NCBI GenBank assembly: GCA_016649785.1
Contig: JAENXB010000038.1
Coordinates: 1 to 16,841 of the forward strand
Direction: 5' to 3'
DNA: 16,841 nt
Origin: Flavobacteriaceae bacterium
GTDB lineage: Bacteria > Bacteroidota > Bacteroidia > Flavobacteriales > Flavobacteriaceae
Of this stretch, positions 1 through 6,739 are shown piece by piece (the stretch's first letter is position 1; each line of letters starts with the position of its first letter). A program made the translations under genes and the position numbers. Below the pieces are notes generated by a model that saw only the letters and a program-made list of their open reading frames with translations, was not told where the DNA came from and made no database searches.

Positions 1-43
1 GATACATATATAATTTATTATTGAATTAAAATCAATTCTTATC

Positions 44-55
44 AAACGGTCGTTT
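44..55. promoter_or_regulatory. TetR-type palindromic operator candidate
   Basis: The bases AAACGGTCGTTT form two 5-bp arms (AAACG/CGTTT) around a 2-bp centre. Short palindromes with a central CGGTCG or CGACCG are typical of TetR/AcrR-family operators. Read leftward, it lies just downstream of TATATTGC, a weak match to the Bacteroidota -7 box. It could therefore autoregulate a leftward gene beyond the window edge. The regulator itself is not visible. Confidence 0.3.
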
Positions 56-211
56 AATAATTTTTTACCCTGCAATATAATAAAGATTAACAGTCCTTTC
101 TTGTTTATTGTTCCCGTATTTCAGGCATTCAATTTTTTTTATTATTGAAGGTTGAGCCCGAATTTTAGAACTCAGCTATAAATTTAAACAATACGGATAA
201 AATTGGTAATA

Positions 212-259
212 CTTGAAAAGGAAAACCTAGCCTCTTAAGCTTAGGTTTTTCTTTTCAAG
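212..259. terminator. Long inverted repeat, probable bidirectional terminator
   Basis: The arms CTTGAAAAGgAAAACCTA and TAGGTTTTtCTTTTCAAG pair over 18 positions with one G/T mismatch, which is a wobble pair in plus-strand RNA. The 12-nt loop contains CTTAAG. The outer stem is A/T-rich and the inner stem carries AAACCTA/TAGGTTT, also seen in the hairpin at 7828-7860. No gene precedes it within the window, so the transcript it would end is unknown. Confidence 0.45.
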
Positions 260-370
260 CGTTAAATCTTAAATGTATTTTTTGTGTTTATTTATTTCAA
301 CTTTAGCCTTCAAATCATAATTTTTTAAATGACAAAGCATTCGGTTTAAACAAAACTTGTTCATTATGTG

Positions 371-412
371 TGTCAGTTTGTCAGCGAAGCTCTCTTGGTA
401 TTTTTTTTGACA
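371..412 (+). promoter_or_regulatory. TGTCA/TGACA boxes upstream of htpG
   Basis: TGTCA occurs at 371-375 and again at 379-383, as TGTCAGTTTGTCAG, and the inverse TGACA lies at 408-412. The last box is 44 bp before the htpG start codon. The arrangement suggests binding of a repressor or activator of a chaperone gene. No sigma-32-type or CIRCE sequence is seen. A role in heat-shock control is inference only. Confidence 0.3.
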
Positions 413-456
413 ATAGAAGAAGAACAAACATTCAATTAAATTAAATTTCAAAATAT

Positions 457-2337
457 ATGGCAACCGGAAAAATCAATGTATCTGTAGAGAACATATTCCC
501 ACTTATAAAAAAATTCCTTTATAGCGATCACGAAATCTTTTTGCGCGAGTTAATCTCAAACGCGACTGATGCAACCATAAAGATGAAACATTTGACCAGC
601 ATTGGCGAAACCGATGTGGAATATGGAGATCCTGTTATTGAGGTTAAGATCGATAAAGAAAACAAAACCCTTCACGTAATTGACCACGGAATTGGGATGA
701 CCAAAGAAGAGGTTGAAAAATATATCAACGAGGTCGCTTTTTCAGGTGCCGAGGAATTCCTGGAAAAATATAAAGATTCTGCCAAAGACAGCGGAATTAT
801 TGGCCATTTTGGTCTTGGATTCTATTCTTCTTTTATGGTGGCAAATAAGGTTGAGATTATCACCAAATCTTATAAAGATGAACCGGCAGCCCGATGGACT
901 TGCGAAGGAACTACCGATTTTACCCTTGAAGAAGCTGAAAAAACAGAACGCGGGACCGAAATTATTCTTCATATAAACGAAGAAGACAATCAGTTTTTAA
1001 AAGAAAGCAGGATCCAGGAACTTTTGGTGAAGTATAACAAGTTTATGCCAATCCCAATTAAATTCGGAACAAAAGAGGAAACCGTAGACCTTCCCGCAAA
1101 TGCACCGGCAGACGCAAAACCGGAAAAAGTAACAGTCGATAATATTATCAATAATCCTACTCCCGCCTGGACAAAACAACCGGCAGAATTGGAGGAAAAA
1201 AATTATAACGATTTTTACCGCGAGTTGTATCCAATGCAATTTGAAGATCCGTTGTTCCACATTCACCTAAATGTGGATTATCCTTTTAATCTTACCGGGA
1301 TCCTTTATTTCCCAAGGATGACCCAGGATATGAATATGCAAAAGGACAAGATCCAACTTTATCAAAATCAGGTGTATGTAACCGATAATGTTGAAGGAAT
1401 TGTCCCTGAGTTTTTAACTATGTTGCGCGGAGTTATTGATTCTCCGGATATTCCATTAAACGTTTCGCGTTCCTATTTACAATCTGACGGTGCGGTTAAG
1501 AAAATTTCCAGTTACATCACCAAAAAAGTTGCCGATAAGCTGAAATCGCTTTTCAACAATAACCGGGAGGATTTTGAAAAGAAATGGAACGATATTAAGA
1601 TCGTTATTGAATACGGAATGCTTTCTGAAGAAAAATTCTTTGAAAAAGCCGATAAATTTGCACTTTACCCAACTGTGGACAATTCGTATTTTACATTTGA
1701 AGAACTTCAGAATAAAATAAAAGATACCCAAACCGATAAAGACGGAACACTGGTGATCTTATACGCTTCAAACCAGGATAAGCAGCACAGCTATATAGAA
1801 GCCGCGAAGGAAAAAGGTTATGAAGTATTGTTATTGGATTCTCCAATTATATCACACCTTATCCAGAAACTGGAAACTTCAAAAGAGAAAATTTCTTTTG
1901 TGCGTGTAGATAGCGACAACGTGGATAACCTCATCAAAAAGGAGGAAGATAAGATCTCAAAACTTTCGGAAGAAGAAAAAGAAAAACTGAAAGCCGATTT
2001 TGAAAAGGTGGTGCCTAAACAATACAGTATTCAACTGGAAGCTATGGACAGCAATTCTGCGCCGCTTATTATTACCCAACCCGAATTTATGCGCCGTATG
2101 AAGGAAATGCAGCAAACCGGTGGCGGGATGTTTGGAATGGGCAATATGCCGGAAATGTACAATTTGGTGATAAATACCAATCACGTACTGATTTCGGAAA
2201 TACTGAACACCAGTACCAACAAAAAACAGGAACGCCTTATAAAACAATCGTTGGATCTGGCAAGATTATCACAAAACCTGCTTAAAGGGGAAGAATTAAC
2301 CGCCTTTATAAAACGCAGTTTTGAGATGGTGAAATAG
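457..2337 (+). CDS. htpG: Molecular chaperone HtpG (bacterial Hsp90)
   Basis: This is a cytoplasmic ATP-driven dimeric chaperone that remodels late-stage client proteins, usually together with DnaK. The 626 residues match the family (E. coli HtpG is 624). The N-terminal GHKL ATPase domain (about 1-215) shows ELISNATDA with the ATP/Mg-contacting N35, DHGIGM at 76-81 and the lid glycines GHFGLGF at 116-122. A proline/lysine-rich linker (about 205-240) leads to the middle domain with the catalytic-loop arginine R338 in NVSRSYLQ. The C-terminal dimerisation domain carries a Met/Gly-rich stretch, GGGMFGMGNM, around residues 550-565, in the region of the amphipathic client-binding helix. The ATG follows an A/T-rich leader without Shine-Dalgarno, as is normal in Bacteroidota. 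The gene is monocistronic: a hairpin terminator follows at once, and TGTCA boxes upstream may regulate it. Confidence 0.97.
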   Translation: MATGKINVSVENIFPLIKKFLYSDHEIFLRELISNATDATIKMKHLTSIGETDVEYGDPVIEVKIDKENKTLHVIDHGIGMTKEEVEKYINEVAFSGAEEFLEKYKDSAKDSGIIGHFGLGFYSSFMVANKVEIITKSYKDEPAARWTCEGTTDFTLEEAEKTERGTEIILHINEEDNQFLKESRIQELLVKYNKFMPIPIKFGTKEETVDLPANAPADAKPEKVTVDNIINNPTPAWTKQPAELEEKNYNDFYRELYPMQFEDPLFHIHLNVDYPFNLTGILYFPRMTQDMNMQKDKIQLYQNQVYVTDNVEGIVPEFLTMLRGVIDSPDIPLNVSRSYLQSDGAVKKISSYITKKVADKLKSLFNNNREDFEKKWNDIKIVIEYGMLSEEKFFEKADKFALYPTVDNSYFTFEELQNKIKDTQTDKDGTLVILYASNQDKQHSYIEAAKEKGYEVLLLDSPIISHLIQKLETSKEKISFVRVDSDNVDNLIKKEEDKISKLSEEEKEKLKADFEKVVPKQYSIQLEAMDSNSAPLIITQPEFMRRMKEMQQTGGGMFGMGNMPEMYNLVINTNHVLISEILNTSTNKKQERLIKQSLDLARLSQNLLKGEELTAFIKRSFEMVK

Positions 2338-2354
2338 GAGAATTTAGATTTGAG

Positions 2355-2390
2355 ACCGCTTCGCTTTTAGATAAAGTGAAGCGGTTTTTT
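2355..2390 (+). terminator. Rho-independent terminator of htpG
   Basis: ACCGCTTCGCTTT pairs with AAAGTGAAGCGGT (one G-U pair) around a short loop, followed by six T residues. It begins 17 nt after the htpG stop codon. Confidence 0.88.
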
Positions 2391-2416
2391 GATTTGAATT
2401 TTTCCGAAAAACTTAA

Positions 2417-2566
2417 GTTTTGTTATTATTGCAACCAAATGGGCCTTCCATAATTGGGATCAGAAAAAAAGGTTACGAAGATCATTTAGGGGAAGCAACT
2501 ATCAGTAACATCAAATTTTTTGATGCGAAAGATGAGCTTTTTGCCAACCTAAAGATTCAAAATTAA
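2417..2566 (+). pseudogene. Possible 3' remnant of an unidentified gene
   Basis: This frame is open from just after TAA at 2414-2416 to TAA at 2564-2566. It encodes a protein-like, well-mixed C-terminal sequence: ...PSIIGIRKKGYEDHLGEA, then ISNIKFFDAKDELFANLKIQN. It lacks an in-frame ATG. An ATG at 2439 lies in another frame and stops after four codons. Just before it, TTATTATTGCAACC resembles a Bacteroidota -7/start region, so an internally deleted gene that kept its promoter and tail is possible. I do not recognise the family. It could also be chance, since the frame is only about 50 codons. Confidence 0.3.
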
Positions 2567-2581
2567 TCGAGAAATAAGAGT

Positions 2582-4789
2582 TTATTGGCTCACTATTTCT
2601 GATGGGATATTCCTGTAGATTACCTGGTAAAATATTGAAGTATCGTAAGGTTTAACTATGATGTCATTCATTCCGGCCTCATAAATTTCTTCCCTTATCT
2701 CTTCAATTTCCAATGCGGTAAGAGCAACTACGGGAATGTCTTTATTAAATTCCCTTATTTTCACTGTTGCTTCCATCCCGGTAATTCCCGGCATGTTCAC
2801 ATCCATCAAAACAAGATCGAATTGATTGTTTCTTATTAATTCAATTGCATCCATACCATTATCGCTTACTGTGCAAATAAAAGATTTCTGCTCCAGGATA
2901 CGCCGGGTAACAACCTGATTAATCCGGTTATCGTCTACAATTAAAATTCGTCTTCCTCCTGCTTCCTGAAGGGTTGATCCATCTTTTAATGTCTCAATCC
3001 CGTTATCTACAACTCCGGTCGCGGCTTTTTTAAATTCAATCTCAAAACTAAATACGGAACCTTGCTCCTCCTCGCTTTCCAAATGAATTTCAGAATTAAA
3101 GAGCAATAATAATTTCTTTACAATTGGCAGACCCAATCCTGTACCCTGATAATTGTAGTTCGCCGATTTCAACTGGGAGAATTCTTCAAAAATAATTTGA
3201 TGTTTGTTTTTCGGAATCCCCAAACCATCATCTTTAATTTCAAAATAGATCTTTGCCGAATCTGTTTTATCTTCCACCAAATTTGTCGAGATCCAGATAT
3301 TCCCTCGTTCGGTAAATTTCATGGCATTTCCTACCACATTCATCAAAATTTGAGAAAGTCTTACTGGATCGCCGATGAGATTAAGTGGGATTTTCGGATC
3401 GATTTCCAGATGAATTGCATTTTTATTTTGAAGTCGGGTAAATTCAAAGGATTTTACAATACTGTGCATTAAATCCTTTAAATTGAAGGAAAGGTTTTCC
3501 AATTTCAACAAATTGGACTCCATCTTATTCATTTGTAATACATCATTGATCAATGCCAATAGATAATCGGCAGAAAATTTAAGTGATTTAAGATCATTTT
3601 CGTGACTTGTCAGGGTTTTATCTTCCATTAAAATAGAAGTTAACCCAATCACTCCGTAAAGTGGGGTACGCAATTCATGGCTTATGGTAGAGAAAAATTT
3701 GGTCTTTAAAATGGAAAGCCGTTCTGCTTCTTCTTTTGCAATAACCAATTCCTTGTTTTTCCCAAGCAGATCTTTATTTAACTTTCTGCGATATCGGCTG
3801 TTTTTATACAAGCCTAAAAGTATAATTACCAAAACGATGGAGGAAATAATAGCAATAAGTGTTTTCAATTGAGATTTTTCAATCAGTTCATCTTTGTAAA
3901 GTTGTTCATTTTTGGAAATTTCCAGATCCTTTTGGTATTGGATAACATCAAATTTCACGTTAGCAGCTTCAATTTGTCTTAACTTTTCCTTTTCAAAAAT
4001 TTGAGAATTAAACCGGTCATATTTCTCTAAAGCAAGAAAGGCGTCCTTATAACTTCCTTCCTTAAAGAGCAGATTGGCATATTCCTTGTATACCAGGGAA
4101 GCCTCAAGGATCAAGGTGTCTTTTTCTACCTTTTGAATTGCCGCTTCAAAATGAGTCTTTGCTTTTTCCAATTCATTTTTTCCCACATGATAGCGGCCCA
4201 TTAAAGTGAGTAGTTGGGCCTTAATTAAATTATCATCCCTGTTTCCCAACAATTCCGAGCTATTTTTTAAATAAGGCAGAGCTTTATCATATAAACCATT
4301 ATCTATATAGGTCCAGGCAATATTTGCCGTTGGTGCCAAAAGCTTGCTTTCATAGTTCATTTTCGTGGCCAGCTCAATTGCCTGATTATAATAATCTATC
4401 CCAATCTGGGTGGTTTTTATATTCTCAGAATAGGCATTGCCCAATTTGTTATAAGAGTTCAGTAACAAAGTGTCGCTATCCAATTTTAGAGCGATATTTA
4501 AGGCCTCTTTATAATGCCTTTTTGAATGAAGCATGTCATTTAAATCGGCATAATTATTACCTAAAATATTATTGGAATGATAATTATAATAATCATTTCC
4601 CCTGTTTTTGGACTCCTGGAGCAATTGCATTGCAACCTCAATAGATTCCTTGTACTCGTATTTTTTTAAATGTCCGGCGGTTATTTTATAAAGGGAATCT
4701 AAATACAGGTCTTTATAGGCGCTTTGTTGCGAATAAGAATTCACAAAGGCCATTATAAAAATAAGTAGAAAAAAGTAGTTTTTTTTCAA
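2582..4789 (-). CDS. TPR-containing hybrid sensor histidine kinase
   Basis: This 735-residue membrane-bound two-component sensor has its own receiver. It starts with a signal peptide (1-20, ending before QQSAYKD), followed by a periplasmic region of TPR-like helical repeats (about 40-265) and a coiled segment. A single membrane helix lies at about 309-327. The HisKA domain contains HELRTPL with phospho-acceptor H371. The HATPase domain shows the N box (N484, N488), DDGLGIP (520-526), FEEFSQL and GTGLGLP (549-555). The receiver has acidic D619/D620, phospho-acceptor D663, T691 and K713. There is no HTH output domain, so it is not a classical one-protein hybrid system, and no separate response regulator or Hpt protein lies in the window. 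The signal is unknown. It is divergent from the DoxX gene, with a perfect inverted repeat between them. Confidence 0.93.
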   Translation of the reverse strand: MKKNYFFLLIFIMAFVNSYSQQSAYKDLYLDSLYKITAGHLKKYEYKESIEVAMQLLQESKNRGNDYYNYHSNNILGNNYADLNDMLHSKRHYKEALNIALKLDSDTLLLNSYNKLGNAYSENIKTTQIGIDYYNQAIELATKMNYESKLLAPTANIAWTYIDNGLYDKALPYLKNSSELLGNRDDNLIKAQLLTLMGRYHVGKNELEKAKTHFEAAIQKVEKDTLILEASLVYKEYANLLFKEGSYKDAFLALEKYDRFNSQIFEKEKLRQIEAANVKFDVIQYQKDLEISKNEQLYKDELIEKSQLKTLIAIISSIVLVIILLGLYKNSRYRRKLNKDLLGKNKELVIAKEEAERLSILKTKFFSTISHELRTPLYGVIGLTSILMEDKTLTSHENDLKSLKFSADYLLALINDVLQMNKMESNLLKLENLSFNLKDLMHSIVKSFEFTRLQNKNAIHLEIDPKIPLNLIGDPVRLSQILMNVVGNAMKFTERGNIWISTNLVEDKTDSAKIYFEIKDDGLGIPKNKHQIIFEEFSQLKSANYNYQGTGLGLPIVKKLLLLFNSEIHLESEEEQGSVFSFEIEFKKAATGVVDNGIETLKDGSTLQEAGGRRILIVDDNRINQVVTRRILEQKSFICTVSDNGMDAIELIRNNQFDLVLMDVNMPGITGMEATVKIREFNKDIPVVALTALEIEEIREEIYEAGMNDIIVKPYDTSIFYQVIYRNIPSEIVSQ

Positions 4790-4843
4790 TTATTAAAGGT
4801 TAAGTTTGGATCTAAAGGGTTGGAAATATACTCTATTATAAGC

Positions 4844-4860
4844 AATTATACGTTATAATT
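4844..4860. promoter_or_regulatory. Inverted repeat between the kinase and the DoxX-alkB pair
   Basis: AATTATA-CGT-TATAATT is a perfect 7-3-7 inverted repeat in the divergent promoter region. It lies 13 bp upstream of a near-match to the -7 box for the kinase (minus strand TATATTTC, 4823-4830). It could bind a dimeric regulator. AT-rich palindromes also arise by chance in this composition, so the call is weak. Confidence 0.3.
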
Positions 4861-4968
4861 CTTAATTTTATCATAAAACATTCACTCTCTAACCCTTTTT
4901 ATTGAGGTTCGTCTAAATAATTTTTAAGCTTTCGAATTTACTTTTTTTAACATGAAAATTTCCTGAAA

Positions 4969-5301
4969 ATGAGCATTTACTGGCACCTTTATTTAATGGC
5001 CTTTATCTACATTTTGGCCGGTTTTTTCCGCTTTTTAAAACCAAAGGTTTATTTGCGAATTATGCCGCGATATCTGCCAGCACATAAGGCCCTGGTTTAT
5101 TTAAGCGGCGCTGTGGAGATTGGTCTAGGGCTTGGTTTGTGTTTCCCTTCCACAAAAAATTGGGCTATCTACGGCATTATTTTGATGCTGACCATATTTT
5201 TACTGGTTCATTTTTATATGCTGACGTCCAGAAAGGCGGGAGCGGGAATTCCGTTGCAATTTATTCTTATATGGTGGGCATATTATTATCTGCAAATTTA
5301 A
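4969..5301 (+). CDS. DoxX-like four-helix inner-membrane protein
   Basis: This is a small integral membrane protein of 110 residues with four predicted helices at about 5-23, 39-59, 64-85 and 92-110. The segment YLRIMPRYLPAHKALVYLSG, followed by AVEIGLGLGL, is typical of the DoxX/MauE-like family (COG4270-type). Its biochemical role is not settled; relatives are linked to quinone or redox functions, but no catalytic residue can be assigned here. It lies 14 nt upstream of the AlkB-family gene on the same strand, so the two are probably co-transcribed. No clear -7 box was found upstream. The weak match TAATTTTT near 4917 is not convincing. Confidence 0.8.
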   Translation: MSIYWHLYLMAFIYILAGFFRFLKPKVYLRIMPRYLPAHKALVYLSGAVEIGLGLGLCFPSTKNWAIYGIILMLTIFLLVHFYMLTSRKAGAGIPLQFILIWWAYYYLQI

Positions 5302-5315
5302 ATGATTTGATCTGA

Positions 5316-5921
5316 ATGGAATTATTTAAGAATAACGAAGACCTGCTGGATTTAAACCTTCCTGATGCAAACATCAGCTACCTTCCCCATTTTCTTAGTC
5401 CCGAAGTCGCAAATTCGGCTTTCGATATTTTTTTAGATGAATTGGAATGGCGACAGCACTATATCAAAATTTTCGGAAAATTGCTCCCACAGCCAAGATT
5501 AACTGCACTTTACGGAATTAATGATCAATCCTACACTTATTCAAATCTCACGCTGAAACCCCTGAAATTCACTCCGAAATTGTTGGAAATACATCAAAAA
5601 TTAAAAGAGCTTACAAAAATCAATTTCACACATTGCCTGGCAAACCTTTACCGCGATGGAAATGACAGTATGGGCTGGCACGCCGATGACGAAAAAGAAC
5701 TGGGTGAAAATCCTGTGATCGCATCGGTAAGTCTTGGTGCCGCCAGAAGATTTCAACTAAAGCATAGATCAGATCCAAATTTAAAATATCAATTGGAACT
5801 GGAACACAGCAGTTTGTTGCTGATGGCGGGAACAACGCAACATTTTTGGAAACATCAACTCCCCAAAACAAGAAAGCCTGTTTCGTCCAGGATCAATCTT
5901 ACTTTTAGGACACTTTTCTAA
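5316..5921 (+). CDS. AlkB-family 2-oxoglutarate/Fe(II) dioxygenase
   Basis: This enzyme likely removes alkyl lesions such as 1-methyladenine and 3-methylcytosine from DNA by oxidative demethylation. Its 201 residues are closer in size and motifs to eukaryotic ALKBH2/ALKBH3 than to E. coli AlkB. The iron ligands are visible as H122 and D124 in GWHADDEKELG and H180 in WKHQLP. The 2-oxoglutarate-binding arginines are R192 and R198 in SSRINLTFRTLF at the extreme C-terminus. PQPRLTALYG (58-67) matches the ALKBH2-type substrate loop. It follows the DoxX-like gene by 14 nt. There is no Ada-like regulator or methyltransferase nearby. The stop codon runs directly into a heptad repeat array. The DNA substrate is inferred from the family; RNA substrates cannot be excluded. 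Confidence 0.93.
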   Translation: MELFKNNEDLLDLNLPDANISYLPHFLSPEVANSAFDIFLDELEWRQHYIKIFGKLLPQPRLTALYGINDQSYTYSNLTLKPLKFTPKLLEIHQKLKELTKINFTHCLANLYRDGNDSMGWHADDEKELGENPVIASVSLGAARRFQLKHRSDPNLKYQLELEHSSLLLMAGTTQHFWKHQLPKTRKPVSSRINLTFRTLF

Positions 5922-5976
5922 AACAGAAAATAGAATATAGAAAAGAGAGAAAAGAATCAAGAAACAAGAACCAAGA
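5921..5976 (+). repeat. Eight-unit degenerate heptad array (NNNNAGA)
   Basis: Eight consecutive 7-mers share AGA in the same phase: AAACAGA, AAATAGA, ATATAGA, AAAGAGA, GAAAAGA, ATCAAGA, AACAAGA, ACCAAGA. The G of each unit falls exactly every 7 bp (5926, 5933 ... 5975). The first unit begins on the last base of the alkB stop codon. It is not a CRISPR array, since there are no spacers. Confidence 0.75.
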
Positions 5977-5996
5977 CTTCAAAAGGGAATATAGAA

Positions 5997-6061
5997 TCCC
6001 GAAGCTTCTGGAGAAAAAAGACAAAAGACTGAGGACTAATTTCATCCCGAAACTTCAGGGG
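5997..6061. repeat. Two degenerate CCCGAAGCTTC palindromes
   Basis: ATCCCGAAGCTTCTGGAGAA (from 5997) and ATCCCGAAACTTCAGGGGAA (from 6044) are near-copies. Each is a decayed palindrome of the form CCCGAAGCTTCGGG followed by an A-run. Between them lies AAAAGACAAAAGACTGAGGA, another set of three heptads (6016-6036) in a different phase from the first array. Confidence 0.55.
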
Positions 6062-6073
6062 AAAAAGATCAAA

Positions 6074-6216
6074 TCTTTGCGATCCTTGCGTAAAATAATT
6101 TGATAAGAACTATTCTTAATATGTTTCTCGCAAAGCGCGCTAAGAAAAAAACGCAAAACACGCAAAACTCATTCTTCCCTTTCTCTGCACATTTCCTGGA
6201 GGTCTTAGCGTGAAAT
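6074..6216. repeat. TTTGCG-type repeat block, left of the GxxExxY gene
   Basis: 6074-6092 (TCTTTGCGATCCTTGCGTA) and 6182-6216 (starting TCTCTGCACATTTCCTGG) match, in the same orientation, adjacent parts of the block at 6740-6784: 17 of 19 and 29 of 35 bases. Between them, about 6123-6165 (CTCGCAAAGCGCGC..., ACGCAAAACACGCAAAAC) is an inverted copy of the same family. Confidence 0.7.
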
Positions 6217-6250
6217 AATCCATGCAAGATTATTATTTACCTTTAATTAA

Positions 6251-6628
6251 TTATAAGTTGTTGACCATTCGGTGAATATCATCTTTCAGAACCTTAGTAT
6301 TAAAATTAATTAAAAGGCCAAGTTTTAAATCTGATAATTTAAGATAAGTAAGTAGTTGCGCGTAATGGACTGGAGCAAGATTTTCTATTGACTTTACTTC
6401 AACAATCACTTTATTTTCAATCAATAAATCCAATCTGTATCCAACGTCTAATTTTATCTCTTTGTAAATGAATGGCATAGGTAATTGTTGTTGTACTTTA
6501 AACCCAGCCTCTCTTAAATCATAAGCGAGTGCGTTTTCATAAGTTGATTCCAATAATCCAGGGCCCAAATTCTTATGAAGCGATAAGGCAGCACCAATAA
6601 TTTTAAAGGATAATTCATTTTCTGTCAT
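6251..6628 (-). CDS. GxxExxY-family protein (PD-(D/E)XK nuclease-like)
   Basis: This 125-residue protein carries the family signature GLLESTY (G24, E27, Y30) after an amphipathic N-terminal helix with LHKNLGPG. The core has the PD-(D/E)XK arrangement: YRLDLLIENKVIVEVKS, with D67, E77 and K79, and a downstream Q91 helix (QLLTYLK). The family (PF13366/TIGR04256 type) is widespread in Bacteroidota, often in several copies per genome. It is structurally assigned to nucleases, but its function is unknown. All expected acidic and lysine residues are intact, so the gene looks functional. It stands alone between two blocks of TTTGCG repeats, convergent with alkB. A weak -7 match (TATATTTA, minus strand, 6652-6659) lies 24 bp before the ATG. 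A role tied to the flanking repeats is inference. Confidence 0.88.
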   Translation of the reverse strand: MTENELSFKIIGAALSLHKNLGPGLLESTYENALAYDLREAGFKVQQQLPMPFIYKEIKLDVGYRLDLLIENKVIVEVKSIENLAPVHYAQLLTYLKLSDLKLGLLINFNTKVLKDDIHRMVNNL

Positions 6629-6739
6629 TCTATTTTATTTATATGCCAGAATAAATATAATAAAAGTACCCTCTAAATGAGCTGTTACTGTTTGAAAAAA
6701 AATATTATTCGTTATTTAATACAAAAATTACAAAGCATA

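Larger units (their letters stand above)
1..456. other. Non-coding region upstream of htpG
   Basis: I see no credible gene in this AT-rich stretch. It holds a 12-bp palindrome at 44-55, a long hairpin at 212-259 and TGTCA/TGACA boxes at 371-412 in front of htpG. The only long open frame (269-463, minus) has low-complexity composition and overlaps the htpG start, so I do not call it. The left part may be the promoter region of a leftward gene lying outside the window. Confidence 0.7.
5922..6250. other. Repeat-rich non-coding region between alkB and the GxxExxY gene
   Basis: No gene is visible in these 329 nt. The region is a patchwork of three repeat classes: 7-bp-period tandem repeats (to 5976 and at 6016-6036), two degenerate CCCGAAGCTTCGGG-type palindromes (5997-6014, 6044-6061) and TTTGCG-type repeats in both orientations (6074-6216). 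The two genes on either side converge here, and no clean rho-independent terminator is seen unless the palindromes act as one. Confidence 0.75.

Noticed and set aside
269..463. 64-codon minus-strand open frame upstream of htpG
   Set aside because: It overlaps the htpG start and the TGTCA boxes, is Lys/Asn/Phe/Cys-rich without a domain pattern, and fits chance in AT-rich DNA.
742..972. Open frames antisense to or out of frame with htpG
   Set aside because: The htpG frame is intact and strongly family-like; these are shadow frames with low-complexity translations.
4899..4925. Promoter for the DoxX-alkB pair at TTGAGG...TAATTTTT
   Set aside because: The -7 element lacks the final G and spacing from TTG is short, so there is too little support to list it.
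5921..6216. CRISPR-like array
   Set aside because: There are no repeat-spacer units of constant length. The repeats are 7-bp-period tandem units and dispersed TTTGCG motifs, with no cas genes.
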